DNA of 64,000 bases from Vibrio barjaei (GTDB lineage Bacteria > Pseudomonadota > Gammaproteobacteria > Enterobacterales > Vibrionaceae): NCBI RefSeq assembly GCF_001639065.2, contig NZ_LQXO02000012.1:124001-188000 (forward strand). The letters are read 5' to 3'. Within the stretch, counting starts at the first letter, position 1, and every line of letters starts with the position of its first letter. Positions 1 through 7,601 of the stretch are shown piece after piece. Position numbers and translations under genes: made by a program. The notes under the pieces are model-generated. The model was not told the DNA's origin and did no database searches. It saw only the letters and a program-made list of their open reading frames with translations.

Positions 1-1
1 A

Positions 2-643
2 GGATTTCCGATTGCCGAAGTCGACTCTGTGTTAGAGGCGCTTGGTCAAATGAAGGGGATTCAGCTAGAAGGAGTGACTCATTTCCCTTGCTTTTTGTTC
101 GATGGTGAGCAGCTTACAGCAACAGAGAACGTCGACACGCTGCATCAAGTCATCAAACATTGGCCTGAGGGGGATATGCCTCATCAAGTCAATATGCCTT
201 CAGCGACATGTTGTAACACTCTAACCATGATTAAACGGCTAGGGGGAACGCATGGTGAGCCGGGGCATGCTTTGACTGGTACATTCCCAGCTAACATTGA
301 TGGCAGTCAGCCTGAAAAAGTGGCGATGCTGTATTTATCAGAGATTTCTCATCAGTTTCAAGGTGCGTCGTATTGTTATGGTGGTGGTTACTACCGTCGT
401 GGTCAGCTTGAACATGCATTGATTAATGGTTTGGTAATCCCTGTTAGCAATGAGGATGTGAACGCTATCGATTATCACCTAAAAGTATCTGGGAGCCATA
501 ATGTAGGTACACCAATAATCATGGCATTTCGAACTCAGGTCTTTGTCACTCGTTCCGATGTGGTTTTAGTTGATGGTATTCAATCTGGAAACCCAAGGAT
601 TATTGGGCGCTATGATTCGCTGGGAGGGACGGTAGATGGGTAG
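2..643 (+). CDS. yhfX: YhfX-like PLP-dependent racemase-family protein (5' partial)
   Basis: The reading frame is open from the left edge, so this is the C-terminal part only (about 213 residues). The sequence resembles E. coli YhfX, a predicted pyridoxal-phosphate enzyme of the alanine-racemase fold; its substrate is not established. The segment with the Cys-Tyr-Gly-Gly-Gly-Tyr-Tyr-Arg-Arg stretch lies near residue 115 of the visible part. The stop overlaps the start of the next gene by 8 bases, so the two are translationally coupled. That next gene is YhfW-like, and the yhfX-yhfW pairing supports the name. The PLP lysine would lie upstream, outside the window. Biochemical role is unknown; family assignment is fairly secure. 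Confidence 0.8.
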   Translation, partial: GFPIAEVDSVLEALGQMKGIQLEGVTHFPCFLFDGEQLTATENVDTLHQVIKHWPEGDMPHQVNMPSATCCNTLTMIKRLGGTHGEPGHALTGTFPANIDGSQPEKVAMLYLSEISHQFQGASYCYGGGYYRRGQLEHALINGLVIPVSNEDVNAIDYHLKVSGSHNVGTPIIMAFRTQVFVTRSDVVLVDGIQSGNPRIIGRYDSLGGTVDG

Positions 644-1853
644 GTTTATCGTTATTGTCTTGGATGGATTCGGTGTTGGTGCCATGGACGATGTCCATGA
701 AAGCCGAACCAAAGATATTGGAGCGAATACCGCATACAAACTACTGGCCTCTTATCCCAATAGAGATTTACCAACGCTAGCGTTATTGGGACTTAGTAAT
801 GTTGTTGATTGCAACGTATCGCGCCTTAAACAAAACCCTAACGCCAACACCGGTACCATCAACCTGAAACACCAAGGATGCGACACGTTTGCTGGACATC
901 AAGAGCTTATGGGAACGCTACCTAAATCACCAAGGGTAAATCCATTTCATAACTCTATTGATACGATTCAAGAGTCTCTTGAAGAGGCTGGGTGTTTCGT
1001 TGAGCGGGTAAAGAGAGGAGAGCTTGCTGTACTGTTGGTCGAGCAATGTGTAGTGATTGGCGACAATCTGGAAGCTGAATTAGGTGAGGTGTATAACGTT
1101 GCTGCGGATTTAAATCGTATTGAATTTGATAGTTTATTGAATATCGGTCGAATTGTTCGTGCAAATAATGATGTAGCAAGAAACATTGTATTTGGAGGGC
1201 GACTTGATGCGACCGAACAGCTTATTGATTCGATAGAAGTCCGTGGAGAGTGCATTGGAGTTAATGCACCTAAATCTAAAGTGTATGAAAGAGGATTTCA
1301 GGTCGCTCACCTAGGGTACGGGGTTAACCATTTAGTGCAAGTTCCTCATTTACTCGCCAATGTTGATTGTGAAACTGTTTTGGTTGGTAAGGTGGCCGAC
1401 ATTGTAGAAAACAACCACGGTGTGAGTTTCAAAGGATTAGTGGATACGGAACAGATCTTATCTATTGCTTATCAGGAAATTGATAAGCGAAAACATGGGT
1501 TTATTTGTATCAATGTGCAGGAAACCGATTTATCTGGGCATCGACAAGATCCAGATTCATATTGGAAAGTGTTGGAAAAAAGCGACGTTGGAATCGCTAA
1601 AATTATGCAAGTGATGAACGATGAGGATGTTTTAGTGGTCACTGCCGATCATGGGAATGACCCTTATATTGGTCACGGGCAACACACCAGAGAAAAAGTG
1701 CCGTTATTGGTTCATAAGAACGGTATCAATGGTGTGTGCTTTAGTGAGCGTGCGACGTTAGCAGACATCGGGGCGAGTGTCGCCGAGTATTTTGGGGCAG
1801 ATTTACCCGAGAGCGGTGAGTCGTTTATCGAACCGCTCAAGCTGTTTGATTGA
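636..1853 (+). CDS. yhfW: YhfW-like phosphopentomutase-family metalloenzyme
   Basis: A 405-residue member of the alkaline-phosphatase/phosphopentomutase superfamily. The N-terminal VLDGFGVGAMDD motif carries the first metal-binding aspartate, and the C-terminal VVTADHGNDP and GHGQHTREKVPLLV motifs carry the second metal-site Asp/His residues. The 'NTGTINLKHQGCDTFAGHQELMG' region matches the cap and phosphate-binding area of phosphopentomutases in outline. It overlaps yhfX by 8 bases and so is co-translated with it. E. coli YhfW is a predicted mutase of unknown substrate. A true DeoB is less likely, because the partner is yhfX rather than deoxyribonucleoside genes. The metal ligands look intact, so it should be catalytically competent. 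Confidence 0.82.
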   Translation: MGRFIVIVLDGFGVGAMDDVHESRTKDIGANTAYKLLASYPNRDLPTLALLGLSNVVDCNVSRLKQNPNANTGTINLKHQGCDTFAGHQELMGTLPKSPRVNPFHNSIDTIQESLEEAGCFVERVKRGELAVLLVEQCVVIGDNLEAELGEVYNVAADLNRIEFDSLLNIGRIVRANNDVARNIVFGGRLDATEQLIDSIEVRGECIGVNAPKSKVYERGFQVAHLGYGVNHLVQVPHLLANVDCETVLVGKVADIVENNHGVSFKGLVDTEQILSIAYQEIDKRKHGFICINVQETDLSGHRQDPDSYWKVLEKSDVGIAKIMQVMNDEDVLVVTADHGNDPYIGHGQHTREKVPLLVHKNGINGVCFSERATLADIGASVAEYFGADLPESGESFIEPLKLFD

Positions 1854-1877
1854 AGTGGTAAGTTATAGGTGAAGTAG

Positions 1878-1910
1878 ACTAGAGAGTTAAGGACTGCTTT
1901 GAGCTCTAGT
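1878..1910. terminator. Weak inverted repeat between yhfW and ppi gene
   Basis: ACTAGAG (1878-1884) is repeated as CTCTAGT (1904-1910) around a 19-base loop, followed by ACTTTTCT. It lies in the short gap between two convergent genes, so a weak bidirectional terminator is possible, but the loop is long and the stem short. Confidence 0.25.
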
Positions 1911-1947
1911 ACTTTTCTCACTCAAAAAAACACTGAACGGTCGGCAG

Positions 1948-2445
1948 TTATTTCACTACTACGTCAGTAATCATAATTGGCTCACAAGGGACGTCATCAT
2001 GCCCTTTGTAGGAATGCGTTGATACTTTTCCAATGGCGTTGACTACATCCATGCCTGCGGTCACTTTGCCGAAAACCGAGTAGCCCCAGCCGCGGTTTGT
2101 GGTGGCGGTGTGGTCAAGGAAGTCGTTGTTAGCTAAATTAATGAAAAATTCCGATGTTGCAGAATGAGGCGCATCGGTACGAGCCATCGCTATAGAACCC
2201 GTCACGTTTTTAAGTCCTCGATTGGCCTCGTTGACGATAGGTGCGCGACCTGGCTTTTCTTCAAGATTTTGGTTGTAACCGCCAGCTTGAATCATGAATC
2301 CGTCGATGACGCGATGAAATACTGTTCCTTGATAAAAACCTTCTTGGCAATATTTAAGAAAATTTTTGGCACTAACAGGGGCTTTTTCGATATTAAGCTC
2401 AATGTCGATATTACCGACGTTTGTTTCCAAAGTGATAGTAGTCAT
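1948..2445 (-). CDS. ppiB: Cyclophilin-type peptidyl-prolyl cis-trans isomerase (PpiB-like)
   Basis: A 165-residue single-domain cyclophilin catalysing cis-trans isomerisation of X-Pro bonds. The classic FHRVIDGFMIQAGG active-site motif (with the catalytic Arg) is present, followed by 'GSIAMAR' and 'SATSEFFINL', which form the proline pocket, and 'VFGKV' near the end. There is no signal peptide, so it should be cytoplasmic, like E. coli PpiB. I place the start at 2445 (MTTITLE), because it is preceded by AGGA at good spacing and an in-frame ATG seven codons upstream lacks one. It converges with yhfW and stands alone. The family call is secure; choosing between ppiB and other cytoplasmic cyclophilin paralogues is less so. 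Confidence 0.93.
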   Translation of the reverse strand: MTTITLETNVGNIDIELNIEKAPVSAKNFLKYCQEGFYQGTVFHRVIDGFMIQAGGYNQNLEEKPGRAPIVNEANRGLKNVTGSIAMARTDAPHSATSEFFINLANNDFLDHTATTNRGWGYSVFGKVTAGMDVVNAIGKVSTHSYKGHDDVPCEPIMITDVVVK

Positions 2446-2631
2446 GGTTAAATCCTGAGTTTTCATTCAAAAAAGTAAGAAGTTTGCTCTTAGTACTGTA
2501 GCTGTGATAATGAGTGCAGTAGTTACCGACGGTGATATGTTGAAAGACATCAGTAAATGCGATTGCTTTCTAGCTATAGCCTATGATGAAATAGCGCCGC
2601 ATTCCACCCACACACTATTTTGGAACTTTTA

Positions 2632-2850
2632 ATGAGAACTGAACAACCAAACAACCCTCTACATGGCCTAAAGCTGGAGAAAATCCTTACTCAATTGGTG
2701 GAGCATTATGGGTGGTCTGGGTTACACGATATCATTCGAGTGAACTGTTTTTCTAAAGACCCTTCTATTAAATCATCGCTCAAGTTTCTACGTAGAACAC
2801 AGTGGGCTAGAGATAAAGTAGAGCGTCTGTATATTGAAACGTTTTGCTAG
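2632..2850 (+). CDS. VF530-type small DNA-binding protein (DUF2132)
   Basis: A 72-residue protein matching the VF530/DUF2132 family, short proteins common in Vibrio and other Gammaproteobacteria. The '[17 protein letters not shown]' opening and the '[17 protein letters not shown]' ending are typical. A structure exists for the V. fischeri founder member and a DNA-binding role has been proposed for the family, but its function is not settled. The start is the ATG at 2632, preceded by GGAA; an in-frame TTG four codons upstream is a less likely start. It is followed by a strong hairpin at 2859-2881 that probably ends the transcript. Confidence 0.8.
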   Translation: MRTEQPNNPLHGLKLEKILTQLVEHYGWSGLHDIIRVNCFSKDPSIKSSLKFLRRTQWARDKVERLYIETFC

Positions 2851-2858
2851 ATAATGTT

Positions 2859-2881
2859 AAGGCCAGTCATAGACTGGCCTT
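2859..2881. terminator. Terminator hairpin between convergent VF530 and RRM genes
   Basis: AAGGCCAGTC (2859-2868) pairs perfectly with GACTGGCCTT (2872-2881) around the loop ATA. The stem is GC-rich and sits between two convergent genes, so it could act in both directions, although the trailing T-tract is weak on both strands. Confidence 0.6.
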
Positions 2882-2891
2882 ATTGGTCTTG

Positions 2892-2921
2892 GTGACCTGC
2901 AAATTAGTGACCTGCAAATTT
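2892..2921. repeat. 15-bp tandem duplication across the RRM gene stop codon
   Basis: The unit GTGACCTGCAAATT(A/T) occurs twice head-to-tail (2892-2906 and 2907-2921), with one mismatch at the last base. The second copy encodes the C-terminal Lys-Phe-Ala-Gly-His of the RRM protein. The first copy lies mostly after its stop codon, which suggests a small recent duplication at the 3' end. Confidence 0.85.
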
Positions 2922-3143
2922 TACGCGAATCTTGCTGCCTTTGAACATGGTAAGATTGAGTTCCTTGATCGCCAATTTCGCTTCGTCTTCGTTTGGCATA
3001 TCTACAAACGCAAAGCCTTTAGACTTACCCGTTTCCTTATCTAACACCAGTGTACACTCAACAACGCGGCCGTGGTCTAGAAACAGTTTTCGTACGTCGT
3101 GTTCAATTGTGTCTCGGTCAAGGTTTCGAACTAAGATTTTCAT
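2904..3143 (-). CDS. Single-RRM RNA-binding protein
   Basis: A 79-residue protein that is essentially one RNA-recognition motif. RNP2 (KILVRNL) is at residues 2-8 and RNP1 (KGFAFVDM) is at about residues 43-50, with the usual aromatic residues. Bacterial single-RRM proteins of this type bind single-stranded RNA and are often cold-induced; the targets are unknown. The start at 3143 follows a weak ribosome-binding site. The 3' end carries a 15-bp tandem duplication across the stop codon. The gene stands alone, convergent with the VF530 gene. Domain assignment is certain; cellular role is not known. Confidence 0.9.
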   Translation of the reverse strand: MKILVRNLDRDTIEHDVRKLFLDHGRVVECTLVLDKETGKSKGFAFVDMPNEDEAKLAIKELNLTMFKGSKIRVKFAGH

Positions 3144-3337
3144 AATGAGCCATTTGATATAAGAATTACCGGCGGATTGTCTCAGTTTATGCGGCGTAAA
3201 CCAAGTGATTCTGTGGAAATATCAGTTCGGCAAAAAACTGACAATTGTGAAATCCCATTAATCAGGTATAACTAAGGCATTAGTAAATGAAAATATTCTG
3301 TTTAATCTGTCAGTTAGAAGTTGAGAGGAGACTCGCG

Positions 3338-3868
3338 GTGTTCACTTTAAAAGTTGATGACGAAATTGAGCTTGCGTTAGTACAACCTTCTTTTGCAGGG
3401 CAGTATCTGAAGATAGTTAACGAGCAACGCGACTACTTAGCACAATGGTTAGCGTGGCCACCTCACGCCGACTCAGAAGCTTTTTTTCAGCGATTTATTA
3501 CCCAGTCGCTGCACGATTACGCGGATGGTAAATCTTTGGTGTGTGCCATGATGTATCGTGGCGAGTTGGTAGGAAACATTAGTTTTAACGCTATCAACCT
3601 GTCGCTAAAGAAGGTGGAGTTAGGTTACTGGCTATCATCAAGGGCGCAAGGTAACGGGATTGTCACGCGCAGCGTCGGTAGGCTTATCGAATGTGCATTT
3701 AACGAGCTTGGTATGGAGAAGGTTCAGCTGTGTGTTGCGACTGAAAATACGGCTAGTAGAAATGTGGCGGAGCGTTTGGGCTTCTCGCTGGAAGGGATAA
3801 TTACTCGCAATGAGAACATAAATGGCAGGGTCGTTGATCACGCTGTCTACGGATTGCTGCGCTCTTGA
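3338..3868 (+). CDS. GNAT acetyltransferase of the RimJ/RimL type
   Basis: About 176 residues, resembling ribosomal-protein-serine acetyltransferases (RimL/YdaF type) that transfer acetyl from acetyl-CoA to protein or small-molecule amines. The acetyl-CoA motif RAQGNGI is around residue 103 (Q-x-x-G-x-G/A pattern), followed by the typical 'VATENTASRNVAERLGF' segment. I prefer the GTG at 3338, because GAGAGGAGA lies just upstream; the longer ATG frame from 3287 lacks such a site. The acceptor cannot be deduced. It is monocistronic and convergent with the GalR-like gene, with only 26 bases between stops and no clear terminator. Confidence 0.82.
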   Translation: MFTLKVDDEIELALVQPSFAGQYLKIVNEQRDYLAQWLAWPPHADSEAFFQRFITQSLHDYADGKSLVCAMMYRGELVGNISFNAINLSLKKVELGYWLSSRAQGNGIVTRSVGRLIECAFNELGMEKVQLCVATENTASRNVAERLGFSLEGIITRNENINGRVVDHAVYGLLRS

Positions 3869-3894
3869 GTGGCGCAGCACTGAGCTAATTCCTG

Positions 3895-4893
3895 TTATCT
3901 TCTGCTTACTGAAGAGCGTTTTACTAATATTGGCGCAAATAGGTTTTGTGCTCTTTCAACCTCTTTCCCGCTGGCTCTTTGTAACGCTTCTAATACGGCT
4001 TGTTTAGCCATCACCTGAATTGGGTAACGAATAGTTGTCAGGCGAGGGTAGATAAAACGAGCGATCAATCCATCATCGAATCCAATAACAGACATATCTT
4101 CTGGAATTCGAATACCATTTTCTTGGATTAATGCTAAGCAGCCTGCCGCCATATCATCGTTATAGGTAGCGACGGCGGTAATCGATAGATTCTTGGCGAG
4201 TAGGTTCACCATGGCTTGTTCACCGCCGATCTCATCCGGCTCACCATACTCTATAAATTCTTCATTGGGTTCGATGTTGTGATCTTTGAGTGCTGCTAGG
4301 TATCCATCTCTACGATCATGGGCATCATCGATGTCGTGACTAGAGGCGATGTAGCCTATTTTCTCGTGACCGTTTTTGATCAAAAACTCAGTGGCCAAAT
4401 ACGATCCCTTGAAATTATCGAGTGCAATACAGCGGTCTGCAATTGCTGGAACAGAGCGGTTAATGATCATCATACCGGGTATTTCGTCGGCCAGTTCAGT
4501 GAGCTCTTCATCTGACAGTCCTTTACTGTGGATGACAAGTGACTCACAGCGACTACTAATGAGTAGGTTGATAGCATTTCGCTCTTTCACGGGGTCGTGG
4601 TATCCGCTACCGATAAGAATTTGTTTGCCTTGCTCTGCAGCGATGGTATCTATGGCTTTAACCATAGCGCCAAAGAAGGGAGCAGATACGTCGTGGACCA
4701 GAATCCCTACGGTATTAGACGATTTGCTAACCAGCGCGCGCGCGTTTGCATTTGGTCGATAGCCAAGCTTTTTCATGGCAGCTTGAACTGCAACGATAGC
4801 GGCCTCACTAGTGTGGGGAGCATTGTTTATCACTCGGGATGTGGTCGCGATTGAAACGCCAGCTTCTTTTGCGACTTCTTTGATTGTGGCCAT
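3895..4893 (-). CDS. galR: LacI-family repressor, GalR-like
   Basis: A 332-residue LacI/GalR regulator. The N-terminal helix-turn-helix 'TIKEVAKEAGVSIATTSRVIN' and hinge 'RPNANARAL' closely resemble E. coli GalR, and a periplasmic-binding-protein-like sugar domain follows. It is divergent from an alpha-galactosidase and a MelB-type symporter, so galactose or an alpha-galactoside is the likely inducer (inferred). The hinge contact residues fit binding to TGTAAACGTTTCCA-like operators, of which four exist nearby: two in the divergent region and two before the transporter. The 4991-5006 site sits about 100 bases upstream of its own start, so autoregulation is plausible. Confidence 0.88.
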   Translation of the reverse strand: MATIKEVAKEAGVSIATTSRVINNAPHTSEAAIVAVQAAMKKLGYRPNANARALVSKSSNTVGILVHDVSAPFFGAMVKAIDTIAAEQGKQILIGSGYHDPVKERNAINLLISSRCESLVIHSKGLSDEELTELADEIPGMMIINRSVPAIADRCIALDNFKGSYLATEFLIKNGHEKIGYIASSHDIDDAHDRRDGYLAALKDHNIEPNEEFIEYGEPDEIGGEQAMVNLLAKNLSITAVATYNDDMAAGCLALIQENGIRIPEDMSVIGFDDGLIARFIYPRLTTIRYPIQVMAKQAVLEALQRASGKEVERAQNLFAPILVKRSSVSRR

Positions 4894-4990
4894 GACGCTC
4901 TCTACATCTTATTAATCATTTTATTAAACAATGCTTAAGCAAATATGACAAACGCTATTAGTGTGCGTGAACCCCCATTTTTAACGATTA

Positions 4991-5006
4991 GAGTAATCGT
5001 TTCCAA
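4991..5006. promoter_or_regulatory. GalR-type operator O1 (galR/alpha-galactosidase region)
   Basis: GAGTAATCGTTTCCAA fits the GalR/LacI-family pattern centred on CG (4998-4999). It lies about 130 bp (centre to centre) from the second site at 5121-5136, between the divergent regulator and the alpha-galactosidase. Confidence 0.7.
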
Positions 5007-5115
5007 AAATGTTACCGTGAATAAAGTTTAACTCTACTTGACCATCTTGTTTTGGCGCAATTATACGTTCAGCCGCTTTATCCTCCTATGTTTAGAAAAC
5101 ACGCTTTGAACACAC

Positions 5116-5136
5116 TATAATTGTAAACGTTTCCAT
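5116..5136 (+). promoter_or_regulatory. Alpha-galactosidase promoter -10 with overlapping GalR-type operator O2
   Basis: A consensus TATAAT (5116-5121) is overlapped by one base by the operator TTGTAAACGTTTCCAT (5121-5136). Repressor bound here would cover the transcription start. The -35 region (around 5091-5098) is weak, so an activator such as CRP may be needed. Confidence 0.75.
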
Positions 5137-5212
5137 GATTATGCAGTGCCTCACAGAATTTCTACGATTTGAAGCTATTATGTAGAGCAAATCGTTTCTG
5201 AGGTTAGAGTGA

Positions 5213-7327
5213 ATGACAAATAAAACGCTGATTGAACTTAAGGGCACCAGTACACAGATGCTTCTTGAAGTCGGGGAGTTAGCCGAGGTTTTACACTGGG
5301 GTAAGAACATCGATGTGTCTGACCCTCAATCACGGTTGGCGTTGCAACGTCCAGTTCCTTATGGGCGCTTGGATGATGATATCGCTATGTCTTTAACTCC
5401 GGAATTGGCTCGCGGGTTATTTAGCAGTCCGGCCTTAGAAGGACACCGCAACGGCCTAGATTGGGCTCCAGTTTTTACCATTTCAGAGACACTCCACAAA
5501 GATGGTCAGCTTACCTTAGTCAGTGAAGATGCATCTGTGGGGCTAACGTTAACCACTGAACTGCATTTGGATCAGTACGATGTGGTTAAAGTTCGTCATA
5601 CACTAACGAATAATAAGGCGGGAGCGTATCAAGTAAACCGATTAGCCAATACTTTGATGTTGCCAGAGCGAGCCAAAGAATTGATGAGCTTCTTCGGGCG
5701 CTGGGTTCATGAATTCCAAACGGTACGTCAGCCATTATTACAAGGAGGCTTCCAACAAGAGAACCGTCGTGGACGGACCTCTCATGAGCATTATCCAGCA
5801 ATTATTGCGGGTACCAGCCATTTTGATGAAATGTCTGGTGATGTTTGGGGTTTCCATTTTGCGTGGAGTGGGAACCACAGGTTAAGAGTTGATGTGAAAG
5901 CCGATGGCCGCCGTTATGCTCAGGCTGAAGTTATCTATCTGCCGGGAGAAGTGACTCTTGAACAAGGTGAAAGTCTAACTACTCCGTGGCTGTATGCCAG
6001 TTACAGCGATAAAGGGTTGAATGGCATGAGCCAGCAATTCCATGAACACGTACGTCACTCAATTTTACCTTCTGAGTTTGTGAATAAACCTCGTCCAATT
6101 CACTTGAATACTTGGGAAGGTATCTATTTTGACCACGACCCTGACTACATCATGTCTATGGCGACACAAGCAGCACAGATGGGCGTTGAGCGCTTTATTA
6201 TTGACGACGGGTGGTTTAAGGGCCGCGATGGTGATAAGGCCGCGTTGGGGGATTGGTTTTTAGATGAAACAAAATATCCTAACGGTTTGCAGCCTGTTGT
6301 TGAGCATGTAAATAATCTCGGAATGGAATTCGGCCTATGGTTTGAGCCGGAAATGATCAACAAGAATTCCGATCTTTATCGTAGTCACCCTGATTGGCTG
6401 CTGGCAGTTGATGGCTACCAACAACCTACTGGGCGCAACCAATATGTCATCGATCTTCAAAATGATGCAGCGTTTGAATTCTTGTTTGAGCGCTTGGATT
6501 ATTTCCTATCCACTTACAATATCGGCTACATCAAGTGGGATATGAATCGTGAAGTGGTGCAACCCGGACACAGAGGTAAAGCGGCCGGGTATCAACAAGT
6601 GGTTCGCTATTATCAGCTGGTTGATAAAGTGCGAGAAAAACATCCTAACGTAGAAATTGAATCGTGTGCAGCAGGCGGTGGAAGAATCGATTTTGAAGTG
6701 TTGAAGCGTACCCATCGCTTCTGGGCATCAGATAATAATGATGCGCTCGAGCGACAGTCTATACAACGAGGTATGAGCTATTTCTTCCCACCGGAAGTCA
6801 TGGGGAGCCATATCGGTGCGAGCCATTGCCATAGTACCAGACGCCGTCACTCTATTGAATTTAGGGGCCTCACTGCCTTGTTCGGCCATATGGGAATTGA
6901 ACTTGATCCAGTCAAAGAAAGTGACTTTGAAAAACAAGGATTTGAGCGCTACATCAAGTTGCACAAATCATTGCGATCATTGTTACACAGTGGGAATTCA
7001 TGGCGTCTTGAAACCGATGATAACGCCCATCAGATTTCAGCCGTTGTCGCAAAGGACCAGTCTCAAGCGGTTATCCAGATCGCTCAGTTGGCCATGCCAA
7101 CGAACTCTTTAAGCGGGCATCTACGAATGCCAGGACTGGATCCTAAAGCAAGGTACAAAGTTTCCGTGATTGATAAACCTGCTTTATTTGATGACATCGT
7201 TAACTACCAACCGCCTTGGATGGAAGAGGGATGTGAGTTAACTGGAGAATGGTGCGAAGAGATCGGTTTGACGATGCCGATACTAGACTCGGAATCTGCG
7301 GTTCTAGTGGTGTTACAGAGACTATAA
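5213..7327 (+). CDS. GH36 alpha-galactosidase
   Basis: A 704-residue family 36 glycoside hydrolase that removes alpha-1,6-galactosyl residues from melibiose or raffinose-type sugars. The layout is an N-terminal beta-sandwich domain, a central TIM barrel (about residues 300-620) and a C-terminal beta domain. The nucleophile is Asp443 in YIKWDMNRE and the acid/base is Asp507 in WASDNNDALER; 'SCAAGGGRID' lies between them. There is no signal peptide, so it acts in the cytoplasm on sugar imported by the neighbouring MelB-type symporter. This is the RafA/AgaA type, unlike E. coli MelA (GH4). The start at 5213 has GAGG upstream. Expression is probably controlled by the operators at 4991 and 5121. 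Length is typical. Confidence 0.93.
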   Translation: MTNKTLIELKGTSTQMLLEVGELAEVLHWGKNIDVSDPQSRLALQRPVPYGRLDDDIAMSLTPELARGLFSSPALEGHRNGLDWAPVFTISETLHKDGQLTLVSEDASVGLTLTTELHLDQYDVVKVRHTLTNNKAGAYQVNRLANTLMLPERAKELMSFFGRWVHEFQTVRQPLLQGGFQQENRRGRTSHEHYPAIIAGTSHFDEMSGDVWGFHFAWSGNHRLRVDVKADGRRYAQAEVIYLPGEVTLEQGESLTTPWLYASYSDKGLNGMSQQFHEHVRHSILPSEFVNKPRPIHLNTWEGIYFDHDPDYIMSMATQAAQMGVERFIIDDGWFKGRDGDKAALGDWFLDETKYPNGLQPVVEHVNNLGMEFGLWFEPEMINKNSDLYRSHPDWLLAVDGYQQPTGRNQYVIDLQNDAAFEFLFERLDYFLSTYNIGYIKWDMNREVVQPGHRGKAAGYQQVVRYYQLVDKVREKHPNVEIESCAAGGGRIDFEVLKRTHRFWASDNNDALERQSIQRGMSYFFPPEVMGSHIGASHCHSTRRRHSIEFRGLTALFGHMGIELDPVKESDFEKQGFERYIKLHKSLRSLLHSGNSWRLETDDNAHQISAVVAKDQSQAVIQIAQLAMPTNSLSGHLRMPGLDPKARYKVSVIDKPALFDDIVNYQPPWMEEGCELTGEWCEEIGLTMPILDSESAVLVVLQRL

Positions 7328-7341
7328 ACTGTACTGATTGC

Positions 7342-7377
7342 AAAAAGGCTGCATGACTTTGTCCTGCAGCCTTTTTT
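7342..7377 (+). terminator. Rho-independent terminator after alpha-galactosidase
   Basis: AAAAAGGCTGCA (7342-7353) pairs with TGCAGCCTTTTT (7365-7376) and ends in a T-run. It separates the alpha-galactosidase from the symporter, which has its own operators. Confidence 0.88.
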
Positions 7378-7383
7378 GTTGGT

Positions 7384-7399
7384 TTGTAATCGTTTCCGG
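7384..7399. promoter_or_regulatory. GalR-type operator O3 upstream of melB-type gene
   Basis: TTGTAATCGTTTCCGG, centred on 7391-7392, shares the TGTAA-CG-TTTCC core with the other three operators. Its centre is 117 bp from that of the site at 7501-7516. Confidence 0.68.
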
Positions 7400-7500
7400 A
7401 GTTTATTTGCTACTCTAAGCTAGTAATAGCTGTATTCGGTCACATTTAATTTACATATTGTTATGTTTTTCTGTTTTAGATCTCATTTTTAAATATGTCA

Positions 7501-7516
7501 GTGTAAACGTTTCCAG
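7501..7516. promoter_or_regulatory. GalR-type operator O4 upstream of melB-type gene
   Basis: GTGTAAACGTTTCCAG, centred on 7508-7509, is nearly identical to the operator at 5121-5136. It lies 86-101 bases upstream of the symporter start, where it could cover the promoter. Confidence 0.75.
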
Positions 7517-7601
7517 TTGTGGTCATGGATCACAGAAAGGTGACGCTTCTGTCAGTAGGATTGCGCTCAGACCAATAAATCAAAGAAACTAAGTGTAACC
7601 T

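Noticed and set aside
968..1255. Open frames on the strand opposite yhfW
   Set aside because: They are shadows of a well-conserved enzyme gene, with no recognisable protein or ribosome-binding site.
7518..7535. TGTGG...TCACA near the MelB-type gene as a CRP site
   Set aside because: The spacing between half-sites is one base too long and the first half is imperfect.
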